A stretch of 64,000 nucleotides of DNA from Fidelibacterota bacterium. GTDB taxonomy: Bacteria; Fidelibacterota; Marinisomatia; Marinisomatales; UBA1611. The notes below the pieces were generated by a model, which made no database searches, had not been told where the DNA came from, and saw nothing but the letters and a program-made list of their open reading frames with translations. The DNA lies in the NCBI GenBank assembly GCA_016784605.1, contig JADHUI010000011.1, forward strand, positions 1 to 64,000, in the 5' to 3' direction. Within the stretch, counting starts at the first letter, position 1; each line of letters opens with the position of its first letter. Both the position numbers and the translations under genes were made by a program. This document shows positions 1-8,204 of this stretch, piece by piece.

Positions 1-1
1 G

Positions 2-967
2 GGTAATCCGAATCAAACAATGGGAATGGCTCTTTATAGCCCTGACGTCGAGGTAAAGAATAATATCATTATCAATTGTGAAAGAGGAATTACATCAACG
101 TTTCTTCCGACAAATTGTGAAGATAATCCATTTGTATTGTCTGATGGCTTTAATAATATATGGGGAAATGAGCTAAATTATTGCAACATTTACCCATCAG
201 AGACCGATGTTTCTGTGGACCCCCTTTTAAATAGCAATCACCAATTAACAGAAAACAGCCCTTGTATAGATGCAGGAGATCCAGACAGTCCTTTAGACCC
301 GGATGGAACACGATTAGATATAGGCGCTTTTTATTTTGATAAAGTCCCCAATGCCCCTACAGGCTTTACCATTCTGGGAGATGTGGGAGATCATCCTGAA
401 TTAACTTGGGATGAACATGAAGAAAGTGATGTAAATGAATTCCTTATTTATCGAAGCCTGAATTATGGTGCTTTTCTTTTAACAGCAACCGTATCACAAA
501 CCAACTGGGTGGATACAGAAGTAACCATTAATAATGAAAAAAAGTTTTCTAATCGAGCCTGTTACTATATAAAGGCGGTTGATGCTATTATGCAAGAGTC
601 TCCATCAACCACTCCCCAGTGTGAATCTGTCGATATTGGATTAAAGAAACAAGCGTTTACGCTTATCCCTAAAGTGTATGAATGGTCTTCTGCTCACCCA
701 AATCCTTTTAATCCAACCACAACGATACAGTACGGTTTACCTGTTTCATCCCATATAACCTTTACCATTCATAATATGGTGGGACAGTTGATTAGAACCC
801 TTCAATTAAGAGAGATACCTGCAGGGGTTCATTCGATTCAATGGAATAGTTTAAATGATGCGGGAGAGAAAGTCCCTAGTGGCATGTACATTGTTCAAAT
901 GAAAGCCATATCCACAAACGCAAAGAAGCATTTTACTAACGCACAAAAGGTTGTACTCCTAAAATGA
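2..967 (+). CDS. Secreted beta-helix/FN3-like protein with T9SS sorting domain (5' end cut off)
   Basis: The frame is open to the left edge of the window, so the ATG at 20 is probably internal and the N-terminus, with its signal peptide, is missing. Counting from that ATG, residues 10-90 look like the last coils of a right-handed parallel beta-helix (NNIIINC, then SPCIDAGDPDSPLDPDG and DIGAFYF, the usual end of this class). Residues 110-205 resemble a fibronectin type III module (PELTWDEHEESDVNEF). The last 90 residues are a type A T9SS sorting domain starting HPNPFNPTTTIQYG and ending KVVLLK. The likely role is a surface or secreted protein; substrate unknown. The stop overlaps the next ATG (ATGA). 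A 63-nt stretch at 829-891 is identical to 4079-4141 in the subtilase downstream. Confidence 0.85.
   Translation, partial: GNPNQTMGMALYSPDVEVKNNIIINCERGITSTFLPTNCEDNPFVLSDGFNNIWGNELNYCNIYPSETDVSVDPLLNSNHQLTENSPCIDAGDPDSPLDPDGTRLDIGAFYFDKVPNAPTGFTILGDVGDHPELTWDEHEESDVNEFLIYRSLNYGAFLLTATVSQTNWVDTEVTINNEKKFSNRACYYIKAVDAIMQESPSTTPQCESVDIGLKKQAFTLIPKVYEWSSAHPNPFNPTTTIQYGLPVSSHITFTIHNMVGQLIRTLQLREIPAGVHSIQWNSLNDAGEKVPSGMYIVQMKAISTNAKKHFTNAQKVVLLK
829..891 (+). repeat. 63-nt perfect direct repeat, copy 1 (within T9SS domain)
   Basis: Read directly: 829-891 is identical base for base to 4079-4141. It encodes the core HSIQWNSLNDAGEKVPSGMY part of the sorting domain. Identity falls off on both sides but stays high over the whole sorting domain of the two genes, including synonymous positions. 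This indicates recent duplication or gene conversion. Confidence 0.9.
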
Positions 968-1785
968 GCGAAATTTTATTATCCATCAAAAACCTTAAAA
1001 CGATATTCAAAGTCGGGAAAGATTGGTCGACCACCGTAAATAGCATTAGTCTCGATATTTTCAAACGAAAAACTCCATCATCTACTAACTCCTTAATAAA
1101 AGTTTATTACTATTTATTAACAATTGTTATTGGATTAGTATGCACGCTAAATGCAGATAAGAAGGATGTCGGTATTCATTTGTATGTGCCCTATAATTAT
1201 TCGGTTATTGAAAATAGCTCTCATTTCAACCTATCTTTTCACGGAAGTCAACTTTCATACTATCCCTTAAAACAAAGGAATTCTATTGGGATTGGTATTA
1301 GTACCAAGATAAATGATAAGTTAAGAATAGAGTTTGACAATGAACTTTGGAATGTAAATATTGCACGCCCTGGGTTTGCAACTGGAGCAGGTGCATATAA
1401 ACGATTAGATCAACTAATAAATTCGGTTCAAATCAATTACCTTTTATACACATTTAACTATCGTATTAAACTTATTGGTATTGCGAGTATAAGCTATATC
1501 AAATCGCAAATAGGAGATTATGGGTACTCAGAATCAAAAAAATATTTTTTAAATCCATATATTAAATATGCTCCATCAATTGGATATTCGATTGGTGGTG
1601 GAATACATTATGAATTAAATGAGAACATATCCATTGGGCTAAATATCGCAAATTCTACACACCAAATTTCAAATATTTTATCGAACCTATTTAATAAATC
1701 TGACTACATATTTTCACCGCTAAATATTAAACGTAGTCACATAAATTTTACATTATCATATAGGACTTTTTTATTTAACCGATAA
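964..1785 (+). CDS. Chimeric ORF: OppD-like N-terminus joined to an outer-membrane beta-barrel-like protein
   Basis: Starts in an ATGA overlap with the upstream gene. Residues 1-34 (LLSIKNLKTIF, then TVNSISLDIFK) read like the N-terminus of an oligopeptide/dipeptide ABC transporter ATPase of the OppD/DppD type, up to just before where the Walker A motif should follow. That motif and the rest of the ATPase are missing. From about residue 45 the protein instead looks like a new start: a hydrophobic stretch (VYYYLLTIVIGLVCTLNA) like a signal peptide, then about 210 residues rich in alternating aromatic/Ser/Gly beta-strands ending RTFLFNR, as in small outer-membrane barrels. There is no ATG before the signal-like stretch. 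The ORF is best read as a recombination junction; whether the product is made or functional is unknown. Confidence 0.6.
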   Translation: MSEILLSIKNLKTIFKVGKDWSTTVNSISLDIFKRKTPSSTNSLIKVYYYLLTIVIGLVCTLNADKKDVGIHLYVPYNYSVIENSSHFNLSFHGSQLSYYPLKQRNSIGIGISTKINDKLRIEFDNELWNVNIARPGFATGAGAYKRLDQLINSVQINYLLYTFNYRIKLIGIASISYIKSQIGDYGYSESKKYFLNPYIKYAPSIGYSIGGGIHYELNENISIGLNIANSTHQISNILSNLFNKSDYIFSPLNIKRSHINFTLSYRTFLFNR

Positions 1786-1796
1786 ATATATTATTT

Positions 1797-4217
1797 ATGA
1801 ACATTATATTATTCGTACGGCTCTTGCTTTTAATTTGGTTCACAACTGTATTTGTTAAAGGGGAACAATATGACCATAATATATTTAAAGGAAAACGAAT
1901 TATAGAAATAAAGAATAATGGAAAAACAAAACGATATATAGATGGTGAAATAATAATTAAATTAAAACATATATCATTGATCGAAAGTTTTAATAAGTTC
2001 TTGAACGCTGAATTCGGAGACGTTTACCTTGTAAAGGAGTTTGATTTGCAAGATGTTGGTGTGTTTAATATTTCATCAAATCATTATTTACCTGACATAT
2101 GTAATAAAATATATGAAACAGATTTTGTAAAATATGCGATTCCACATAGTATTATTCAAGAATCTTCAGTACCTAACGATATTAGCTATATTATAAATCA
2201 ACAAAATGATTTCTCTGGAATGTATTTTCCTTTTGCATGGGAAATTGAGAAAGGTGATGATAATGTTAAAATAGGCATAATTGACAGTGGAATAGATATA
2301 GATCATGCAGATTTAGAATCAATTATTCTAGGATATGATTATATTGATAATGATGATTCTCCTAATGATGTTAGAGGGCATGGTACTGCGGTAAGTGGTC
2401 TAATTGGAGCTACAACAAATAATTTCTTAGGGATTGCATCGACTATGTGGAATAAATATATAGTTGTAGAAAAAATAATTGATGAAAATAATAATATTTC
2501 AATAATTGATTATTATGAGTCTGTCCATAACTTGATCGACAATCATCAAGTCAGGCTTATCAATGTTAGTATTGAAGACACCGATAATCCTGAAAATGAA
2601 TTATTCTATAATGATTTGGCTGATTATGCATCATCAAATAATTGTCTTATAATAATTGCTGCCGGAAATTCTGGGCAAATATCTTATATGGCTAGGTCAG
2701 ACAAAGTATTGACTGTCGGTGTTTCTAATATTGATTTCCCAAATTATAGTTATGGTCCTCAAATGGATATTTCCGCCCATGGGAAGGATATCTTTTCAAC
2801 AATTTATAATGGCACTTATAGTAACTTTTATTTGGGATCAAATCGCAATTCGGGAACATCTTTTTCAACCCCATTCGTAACAGGAGTTGCTGGTCTTGTC
2901 CTCTCTAAAAATTCAAACCTAAATTATTCCGAATTGAAACAAATTTTAATTAACTCAACTGATGATGTACAGAAAAAAGATTTCTTTGGTAATTGGTTAA
3001 TTGAACCAGGTTGGGATGAGTATACTGGGTTCGGCAACATTAATGCATTTAAGGCGGTATCGGGAATTGATTATAGAATTACAAATTTAAGTTCGAATAT
3101 TATTGATGCTTTAAATATTGGCGACTATTTAGACATTTGGACAATAAGTGGTGAATTATTGGGAAGAGTTTATATGACTTTAGATAATTTATTGGACGGG
3201 AAATATATTTGGAATGGTGTGATAAATGATAATGAAATTGTCGCATCTGGTTTTTATCTTTATATTAAAAATGAAAATGGTCTTACGTTTCCAATTGTAT
3301 TAGAAATTGATAACAATCCATTAATGGCTACTAATATACAAATAAGTTCTGATAAAATATTTTCATTTGAATTATCTGGAAATGATGAAATTGGTAGAGT
3401 CTCATTATTTATATTTGATGAAAACGAAGAATTTATTTATAAGGATATTGACAATATTTTAATACAGTCTGGGATGAATAGTTTTACGCTTACTACTGAT
3501 TTAGCTTATAATTACATTTATAAATTGGTTTTAATTGATGTTGCAGGGAATATAAGAATATATTCTAGATCTTATGAAAGACCTATGACTCCTCAACTTC
3601 AGCTTAACAATCATTTCCATCAGCATTGTGGACATTGTGAGGTTCATATACATCCAAAATTAATAATTTCTAATTTCAACCCATCGCTTTTAGATTATTT
3701 TAATATTTACAGAAGAATAAACTTAGGAGATTGGGATTACATTGCCAACACTAGTTCGGCAACATTTATCGATCAAAGTATTGAAATATTTCCAAGAGGA
3801 GATCAAAGAATAGATTATAAAATATATACGATATCAAATACTCCTTCGACTTCATTTGCATCAAATGTAGTAACATCTTGGTTTGACTGGCCAAATAAAG
3901 TTGCATTAGATTATATCCCTTTGGAATTTATTATGCATTCAGCCTATCCAAATCCCTTTAATCCAGCCACAACCATTCAGTATGGTTTACCTGTTCCATC
4001 CCATATTACCTTTACCATCCATAATATGGTGGGACAGTTGGTAAAAACGATTCAATCTAAAAACATATCTGCAGGATATCATTCGATTCAATGGAATAGT
4101 TTAAATGATGCGGGAGAGAAAGTCCCTAGTGGCATGTACATCGTCCAAATGAATGCTATATCCACAAATGGGAAGAAACATTTTACTCACTCACAAAAAT
4201 TAGTTTTACTTAAATAA
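1797..4217 (+). CDS. Secreted subtilisin-like serine protease (S8) with T9SS sorting domain
   Basis: 806 residues with an N-terminal hydrophobic signal segment (ILFVRLLLLIWFTTVFVKG) and a propeptide-like region to about residue 130. The peptidase S8 catalytic triad is intact: Asp163 in GIIDSGID, His195 in RGHGTAVSG, Ser355 in SGTSFSTPF, with the oxyanion Asn in AAGNSG near residue 287. A long region of beta-sandwich type follows, with an HCGHCEVHIH patch near residue 610. The last 90 residues are a T9SS domain (YPNPFNPATTIQYG) nearly identical to that of the first gene in the window. By eye the body is more AT-rich and richer in ATA isoleucine codons than its neighbours, whereas the sorting domain is not. 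That suggests a foreign gene fitted with a local sorting tail. The probable role is extracellular or surface proteolysis. Confidence 0.9.
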   Translation: MNIILFVRLLLLIWFTTVFVKGEQYDHNIFKGKRIIEIKNNGKTKRYIDGEIIIKLKHISLIESFNKFLNAEFGDVYLVKEFDLQDVGVFNISSNHYLPDICNKIYETDFVKYAIPHSIIQESSVPNDISYIINQQNDFSGMYFPFAWEIEKGDDNVKIGIIDSGIDIDHADLESIILGYDYIDNDDSPNDVRGHGTAVSGLIGATTNNFLGIASTMWNKYIVVEKIIDENNNISIIDYYESVHNLIDNHQVRLINVSIEDTDNPENELFYNDLADYASSNNCLIIIAAGNSGQISYMARSDKVLTVGVSNIDFPNYSYGPQMDISAHGKDIFSTIYNGTYSNFYLGSNRNSGTSFSTPFVTGVAGLVLSKNSNLNYSELKQILINSTDDVQKKDFFGNWLIEPGWDEYTGFGNINAFKAVSGIDYRITNLSSNIIDALNIGDYLDIWTISGELLGRVYMTLDNLLDGKYIWNGVINDNEIVASGFYLYIKNENGLTFPIVLEIDNNPLMATNIQISSDKIFSFELSGNDEIGRVSLFIFDENEEFIYKDIDNILIQSGMNSFTLTTDLAYNYIYKLVLIDVAGNIRIYSRSYERPMTPQLQLNNHFHQHCGHCEVHIHPKLIISNFNPSLLDYFNIYRRINLGDWDYIANTSSATFIDQSIEIFPRGDQRIDYKIYTISNTPSTSFASNVVTSWFDWPNKVALDYIPLEFIMHSAYPNPFNPATTIQYGLPVPSHITFTIHNMVGQLVKTIQSKNISAGYHSIQWNSLNDAGEKVPSGMYIVQMNAISTNGKKHFTHSQKLVLLK
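4079..4141 (+). repeat. 63-nt perfect direct repeat, copy 2 (within T9SS domain)
   Basis: Identical to 829-891, in the same orientation and reading frame, 3250 bp apart. The two copies bracket the chimeric ORF and most of the subtilase gene. Homologous recombination between them would remove both and leave a single sorting domain. Confidence 0.9.
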
Positions 4218-4226
4218 GGATAACTC

Positions 4227-4502
4227 ATGGATATACATTTATTGCCCACATTTAAATCGATAGAAGACATTTTAGAATACGCTTTGAATGAAGAAAAGGA
4301 TGCGACTTCATTTTATTTAGAAGTATCTAAAAAAACAGATAATCCTGATTTAAAACGATTTTTAATTGGATTAGCTGAAATGGAAGAGCATCATTACACC
4401 GTTTTAAAGAATAAACTTGAAGAATGTAAAGCAAACCACTTTTGCACAGATGGAATTTTGTCATCCTTCCATGAAGAAGAAGCACCTTTAGACGCTGTGT
4501 AG
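4227..4502 (+). CDS. Small ferritin-like/rubrerythrin-like domain protein
   Basis: 91 residues, preceded by a good ribosome binding site (aagga). The sequence DILEYALNEEKDATSFYLEVSKK carries a helix with the E...E..(A)..FY pattern of the rubrerythrin di-iron helix. A second helix has EMEEHHYTVLKNKLE, the typical EExH metal-ligand motif. Only one four-helix-bundle half is present and there is no rubredoxin domain, so it probably dimerises. The likely role is a di-iron oxidative-stress protein or iron binding. It lies directly upstream of butyrate kinase and in the same frame, separated from it only by its TAG stop and nine bases. Confidence 0.75.
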   Translation: MDIHLLPTFKSIEDILEYALNEEKDATSFYLEVSKKTDNPDLKRFLIGLAEMEEHHYTVLKNKLEECKANHFCTDGILSSFHEEEAPLDAV

Positions 4503-4505
4503 GAG
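4501..4505 (+). promoter_or_regulatory. Ribosome binding site deciding the butyrate kinase start
   Basis: AGGAG overlaps the TAG stop of the ferritin-like gene. In the butyrate kinase frame there is no ATG, GTG or TTG between this site and the conserved NPGATSTEVG motif. The codons at proper distance are ATC (4512) and ATT (4518). Confidence 0.5.
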
Positions 4506-4511
4506 TTTGCT

Positions 4512-5552
4512 ATCTTTATTCTAGCCATAAATCCGGGTGCCACATCTACTGAAGTTGGGCTGTTTAAACATCAATCGCCTGTTTGGGTTGAATATATTCA
4601 ACATTCAGTTGATTTAACTTCGAAGCCCTTATCCGAACAACTCAAGGCACGCCTACTCCTCATTAAGCTAAAGATAAATTCAGATATACATATTGATGGG
4701 ATAGCCGCACGTGGCGGTCCATTAAAACCACTTATGGGTGGCACGTATTCTGTAAACGATATTATACTAAATGATTACCGCAATGAAACTTTTTCTAGCC
4801 ATGCATCTAATTTAGGCGCATTAATGGCTCATGAATTGTCCGGTTTAACAGGAGCGCCAGCTTTTATCGTGGACCCTGTAACGACAGATGAATTTATTCC
4901 GGAAGCGCGTATTTCCGGTATTCCGGGAATTGAAAGAAAAAGTAGAAGTCATGCATTAAATATCAAATATTGTGTACGTAAAACAGTCAAATCTTTAAAT
5001 ATTTCCATTCATAAATCTCGATTTATTGTTGCTCATTTGGGGTCAGGGTTTTCTATCGCAGCCGTCAGACATTTTAAAATCATTGATGTAAATGATGCAT
5101 TACTTGGGATGGGACCTTTTTCCATTGAACGTGCAGGAGCTCTTCCCATTGCTGGACTGTTAGACTTGATATTTAATGAAAATAAAACACGAAAAGAATG
5201 GGAATATCTCTTTTCAAAAAAAAGTGGTTTAGCCGGATATGTTGGGACATCTGATTTCAAACAGATTGAATCCCAATTAAATGATCCAAAAGTTCAAACA
5301 ATTTATTCAGCCATGGTACACCAAATCATAAAAGAGATGGGTGCCATGTTTGCTGTTTTAGAAGGTAAGATTGATGGACTTATTCTCACGGGCGGGCTAG
5401 CCCATTCTGAACAGCTCATGACTGATATTTCATCTAAAATGCCTTTTACAAATCCTATTTATATTTATCCCGGATCTTTTGAATTGGAAGCATTAGTCGA
5501 AGGTGTCCTTCCCATCATTTCTGGAAATGAAAAGCCAAAGGATTATGTATGA
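4512..5552 (+). CDS. buk: Butyrate kinase, apparent ATC or ATT start
   Basis: Acetate/butyrate kinase family (ASKHA fold), making ATP from an acyl phosphate. The conserved family blocks are all present: INPGATSTEVGLF at the N-terminus, ARGGPLKPLMGGTYSVND, HASNLGALMAHE, PAFIVDPVTTDEF, FIVAHLGSGFS, and ILTGGLAHS near the end. The length, about 346 residues from 4512, fits the usual 350-360. The first in-frame ATG at 4734 would cut off the nucleotide-binding N-terminus, so it cannot be the true start. With AGGAG at 4501-4505 the best candidates are ATC at 4512 or ATT at 4518, both rare start codons. The gene overlaps ptb by ATGA. With ptb it should convert butyryl-CoA or branched-chain acyl-CoA to acid plus ATP. 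Confidence 0.9.
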   Translation: MFILAINPGATSTEVGLFKHQSPVWVEYIQHSVDLTSKPLSEQLKARLLLIKLKINSDIHIDGIAARGGPLKPLMGGTYSVNDIILNDYRNETFSSHASNLGALMAHELSGLTGAPAFIVDPVTTDEFIPEARISGIPGIERKSRSHALNIKYCVRKTVKSLNISIHKSRFIVAHLGSGFSIAAVRHFKIIDVNDALLGMGPFSIERAGALPIAGLLDLIFNENKTRKEWEYLFSKKSGLAGYVGTSDFKQIESQLNDPKVQTIYSAMVHQIIKEMGAMFAVLEGKIDGLILTGGLAHSEQLMTDISSKMPFTNPIYIYPGSFELEALVEGVLPIISGNEKPKDYV

Positions 5553-6379
5553 TTCAATCATTTGAGCAATTAAGACACTCATTACCAGCCAAATCATCCA
5601 AAAGATGCGCCGTGATTCATCCCCAATCAGATTATTTATTGGATTGTCTCTCGGATGCTGAACAAAGGGGTTGGATTACTCCCGTCTTATACCAGGATGA
5701 ATCCCCGGAAAAATCCGCACAAAAAGCGGTAACGGATACTGCCAGAGGAAAAAACGATTTAATCATGAAAGGGGATATTGATACAGCCACATTACTTAAA
5801 GCTGTTCTTGATAAATCAAACAATCTTCGAACAAATCGAATTTTAAGCCACATTGCCGTTGTTAAATCACCCCAATATTCAAAATTAATGCTTATGACTG
5901 ATGGTGGAATCCATCCAAGTCTCGACAAATCAACCATCATATCCATGATAGAAAATGGATTAATTCTGAGTCATGCTCTTGGTATTCATCATCCAAAAGT
6001 GGCTATGTTATCACTGGTGGAAAAAGTAACACCCAAAATTCCAGAAACAGTATTAGCGCAAGAATTAGTCAATCATTTTTCAACGGACTCGCGGATGACA
6101 ATTGAAGGACCCATGGCACTAGACGTTGCTTTATCCAAAGATGCAGCAGAAGCCAAAGGATTACAATCAGAAATAGCGGGCCAAACAGATATATTTGTCG
6201 GGCCATCCATTACCACAACAAATTTTATGGTTAAAGCATTAATGAGTGTTGGGCAATCAAAAGGAGGTGGAATTATTTTAGGCGCAAAAGTACCCATTAT
6301 ACTTCTCTCAAGATCTGATTCTTCAGATACAAAACTTCATTCAATTGCTCTCGGGCTAACATTATTAAAAGGACATTAA
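5549..6379 (+). CDS. ptb: Phosphate butyryltransferase
   Basis: 276 residues of the phosphate acetyl/butyryltransferase family. It has DLIMKGDIDTATLLKAVLD near residue 70, LSHIAVVKSP, MLMTDGGIHPSLD, VAMLSLVEKV, DSRMTIEGPMALDVALS, and the C-terminal DIFVGPSITTTNFMVKAL and GIILGAKVPIILLSRSD, all in the family order. It exchanges CoA for phosphate on butyryl-CoA or similar acyl-CoAs and feeds butyrate kinase. It starts in the ATGA overlap with buk, so the two are translationally coupled. The pair probably supports substrate-level phosphorylation during fatty acid or branched-chain amino acid breakdown; the exact acyl substrate cannot be told from sequence. Confidence 0.9.
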   Translation: MIQSFEQLRHSLPAKSSKRCAVIHPQSDYLLDCLSDAEQRGWITPVLYQDESPEKSAQKAVTDTARGKNDLIMKGDIDTATLLKAVLDKSNNLRTNRILSHIAVVKSPQYSKLMLMTDGGIHPSLDKSTIISMIENGLILSHALGIHHPKVAMLSLVEKVTPKIPETVLAQELVNHFSTDSRMTIEGPMALDVALSKDAAEAKGLQSEIAGQTDIFVGPSITTTNFMVKALMSVGQSKGGGIILGAKVPIILLSRSDSSDTKLHSIALGLTLLKGH

Positions 6380-6380
6380 A

Positions 6381-8084
6381 ATGGATATTAAACAAAGAAA
6401 AATTTTACTCTTAGGTGGATATGGATTAGTTGGCACAGCCATCATTCGGAAATTGCTTCAATACAAACCAAAAGAAATTATTATTTTATCCTTATTCGAG
6501 CATGAATCTAAATCAGCGTGTGATTTATTAGATTCAGAATCAGGATCAACTATTCTAACACCAGAATGGGGAAATATTTTTATTCGCCATTCATTAAAAG
6601 ATTTATCTCGACAAGATATTTTAGGGCAATCGCAAAACAGACAACAATTATTGCATGATGTTATGGATCCTTTTGATGATGAAATATTATCAACATCTAT
6701 GTTGGATGTTCTTATTTCTAAACATCAACCAAATATTATTATTGATTCAGTGAATTCAGCAACAGGCTTGGCTTATCAAGATATTTATAATGGATATTAT
6801 TCTTTAAGCAATGAACTGGAGAAAGCAAAATCTACTGAAACTTTGTCAAACCAATTAATTGAAGAAATTGAAAAAATGTTAACAACACTTTATGTGCCAC
6901 AAATAATTCGCCATATACAAATATTACATCAAAGTATGGTTAATAATAAAACGGGTGTGTATATAAAAGTTGGCACAACTGGTACAGGTGGTATGGGTTT
7001 AAATATCCCATACACACATAGTGAAGAACAACCCTCACGTGTTCTTCTTAGTAAAACATCCTTAGCTGGTGCTCATACACTTCTACTCTTTTTGATGGGA
7101 CGTACGCCAAATGGTCCTATTTGCAAGGAAGTGAAACCAGCAGCAGCTATCGCTTGGAAAGGAATTGAATATGGTGAAGTTAAAAAACATGGGAAACCCA
7201 TTCAATTGTATGATTGTTCTGTTGAGCAGGCTGAAACATTAAAGGATACCTTTTCCTTTTCCGGAAATCATAATTGGAATGATACAGGTGAATCACTGAA
7301 ATCAGTCTATATTGATACGGGAGAAAATGGCATTTTTTCTCGTGGAGAGTTTGAAACGATTACGGCTGCAGGTCAAATGGAATTTATAACTCCAGAAGAG
7401 ATTGCAGATAATATTATATTTGAAATTTTAGGCGATAGCACCGGACATGATATTATTAATGCGTTAGATAATTCAATCATGGGGCCTACTTACCGTGCAG
7501 GTTATATGCGTCACTTTGCATTAGAAAAAATGGACCAGCTCATGAAAGAGTTTGATTCTGAAAGTATCGCATTTGAAATTTTGGGACCACCCCGTTTGTC
7601 TAAATTATTATTTGAAGCCCAATTATTGAAAAAGATTTGTGGGGAATTCTCTTGCATTATTGCTGAAGATTTAGATGATTTAGTCCAAAGAGCAGAAAAT
7701 TATATTGAAAATAATCCCGGATTAAGATCTGAAATGATTTCAGTTGGATTACCCATATTAATGGCAGATGGTAAAAGAATATTACGGGGTCCAATCGTTA
7801 AAATCCCAGCACAATTAGGAAGAAAATCCCTAACAATTCAATCAGATAAAATTAATGAATGGGCGTATGCTGGCTGGATTGATTTGCGAATAGAAAATAT
7901 GGCATTATGGCAAACACGTATTGAAAAAATACTATCGAATATTGATGATTTACCCCCTTCCGATACCAGCTCCCGATTTCATCATGGTATTCAATATTGG
8001 AAAGAAAATGATTCTCTCGAAATTGGGAAATTAGCCGCTTGGATTTTTAATCATGAAGATGAAGGATTACGCATAAAAAGATAA
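6381..8084 (+). CDS. Large NAD(P)-binding Rossmann-fold protein, function unknown
   Basis: 567 residues, one base after ptb, so in the same operon. The N-terminus KILLLGGYGLVGTAIIRKLL is a clear GxxGxxG dinucleotide-binding turn of the extended SDR/epimerase type. Around residues 190-225, VYIKVGTTGTGGMGLNIPYTHSEE followed by LLSKTSLAGAHTLLL resembles the SDR active-site region, but a canonical YxxxK pair is not evident. The protein is about twice the size of a normal SDR and its C-terminal half (residues 300-567) is not recognised. From the context, it may oxidise or reduce an acyl-CoA or aldehyde related to the Buk/Ptb substrate; that is only inference. Confidence 0.6.
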   Translation: MDIKQRKILLLGGYGLVGTAIIRKLLQYKPKEIIILSLFEHESKSACDLLDSESGSTILTPEWGNIFIRHSLKDLSRQDILGQSQNRQQLLHDVMDPFDDEILSTSMLDVLISKHQPNIIIDSVNSATGLAYQDIYNGYYSLSNELEKAKSTETLSNQLIEEIEKMLTTLYVPQIIRHIQILHQSMVNNKTGVYIKVGTTGTGGMGLNIPYTHSEEQPSRVLLSKTSLAGAHTLLLFLMGRTPNGPICKEVKPAAAIAWKGIEYGEVKKHGKPIQLYDCSVEQAETLKDTFSFSGNHNWNDTGESLKSVYIDTGENGIFSRGEFETITAAGQMEFITPEEIADNIIFEILGDSTGHDIINALDNSIMGPTYRAGYMRHFALEKMDQLMKEFDSESIAFEILGPPRLSKLLFEAQLLKKICGEFSCIIAEDLDDLVQRAENYIENNPGLRSEMISVGLPILMADGKRILRGPIVKIPAQLGRKSLTIQSDKINEWAYAGWIDLRIENMALWQTRIEKILSNIDDLPPSDTSSRFHHGIQYWKENDSLEIGKLAAWIFNHEDEGLRIKR

Positions 8085-8111
8085 AATGATACTCTAGTTT
8101 AGCCAATCACT

Positions 8112-8141
8112 TTTACTACAATGTATGCAGTATATTATAAT
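8112..8141 (+). promoter_or_regulatory. Possible sigma-70-type promoter
   Basis: TTTACT at 8112-8117 and TATAAT at 8136-8141 with an 18-bp spacer, in the AT-rich gap between the ptb operon and the TPR regulator gene. The match to the -10 consensus is perfect, but in such AT-rich DNA it may arise by chance. Confidence 0.35.
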
Positions 8142-8204
8142 TATACGCTGTTTTTTATATTTTTTATTGTTTTTTACATCCGAATAAAATAAATTGTTGC
8201 GCGT

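Noticed and set aside
4734-5552. Butyrate kinase beginning at the first in-frame ATG (4734)
   Set aside because: The conserved nucleotide-binding N-terminus is encoded upstream (from about 4512) in the same open frame, so this ATG is internal.
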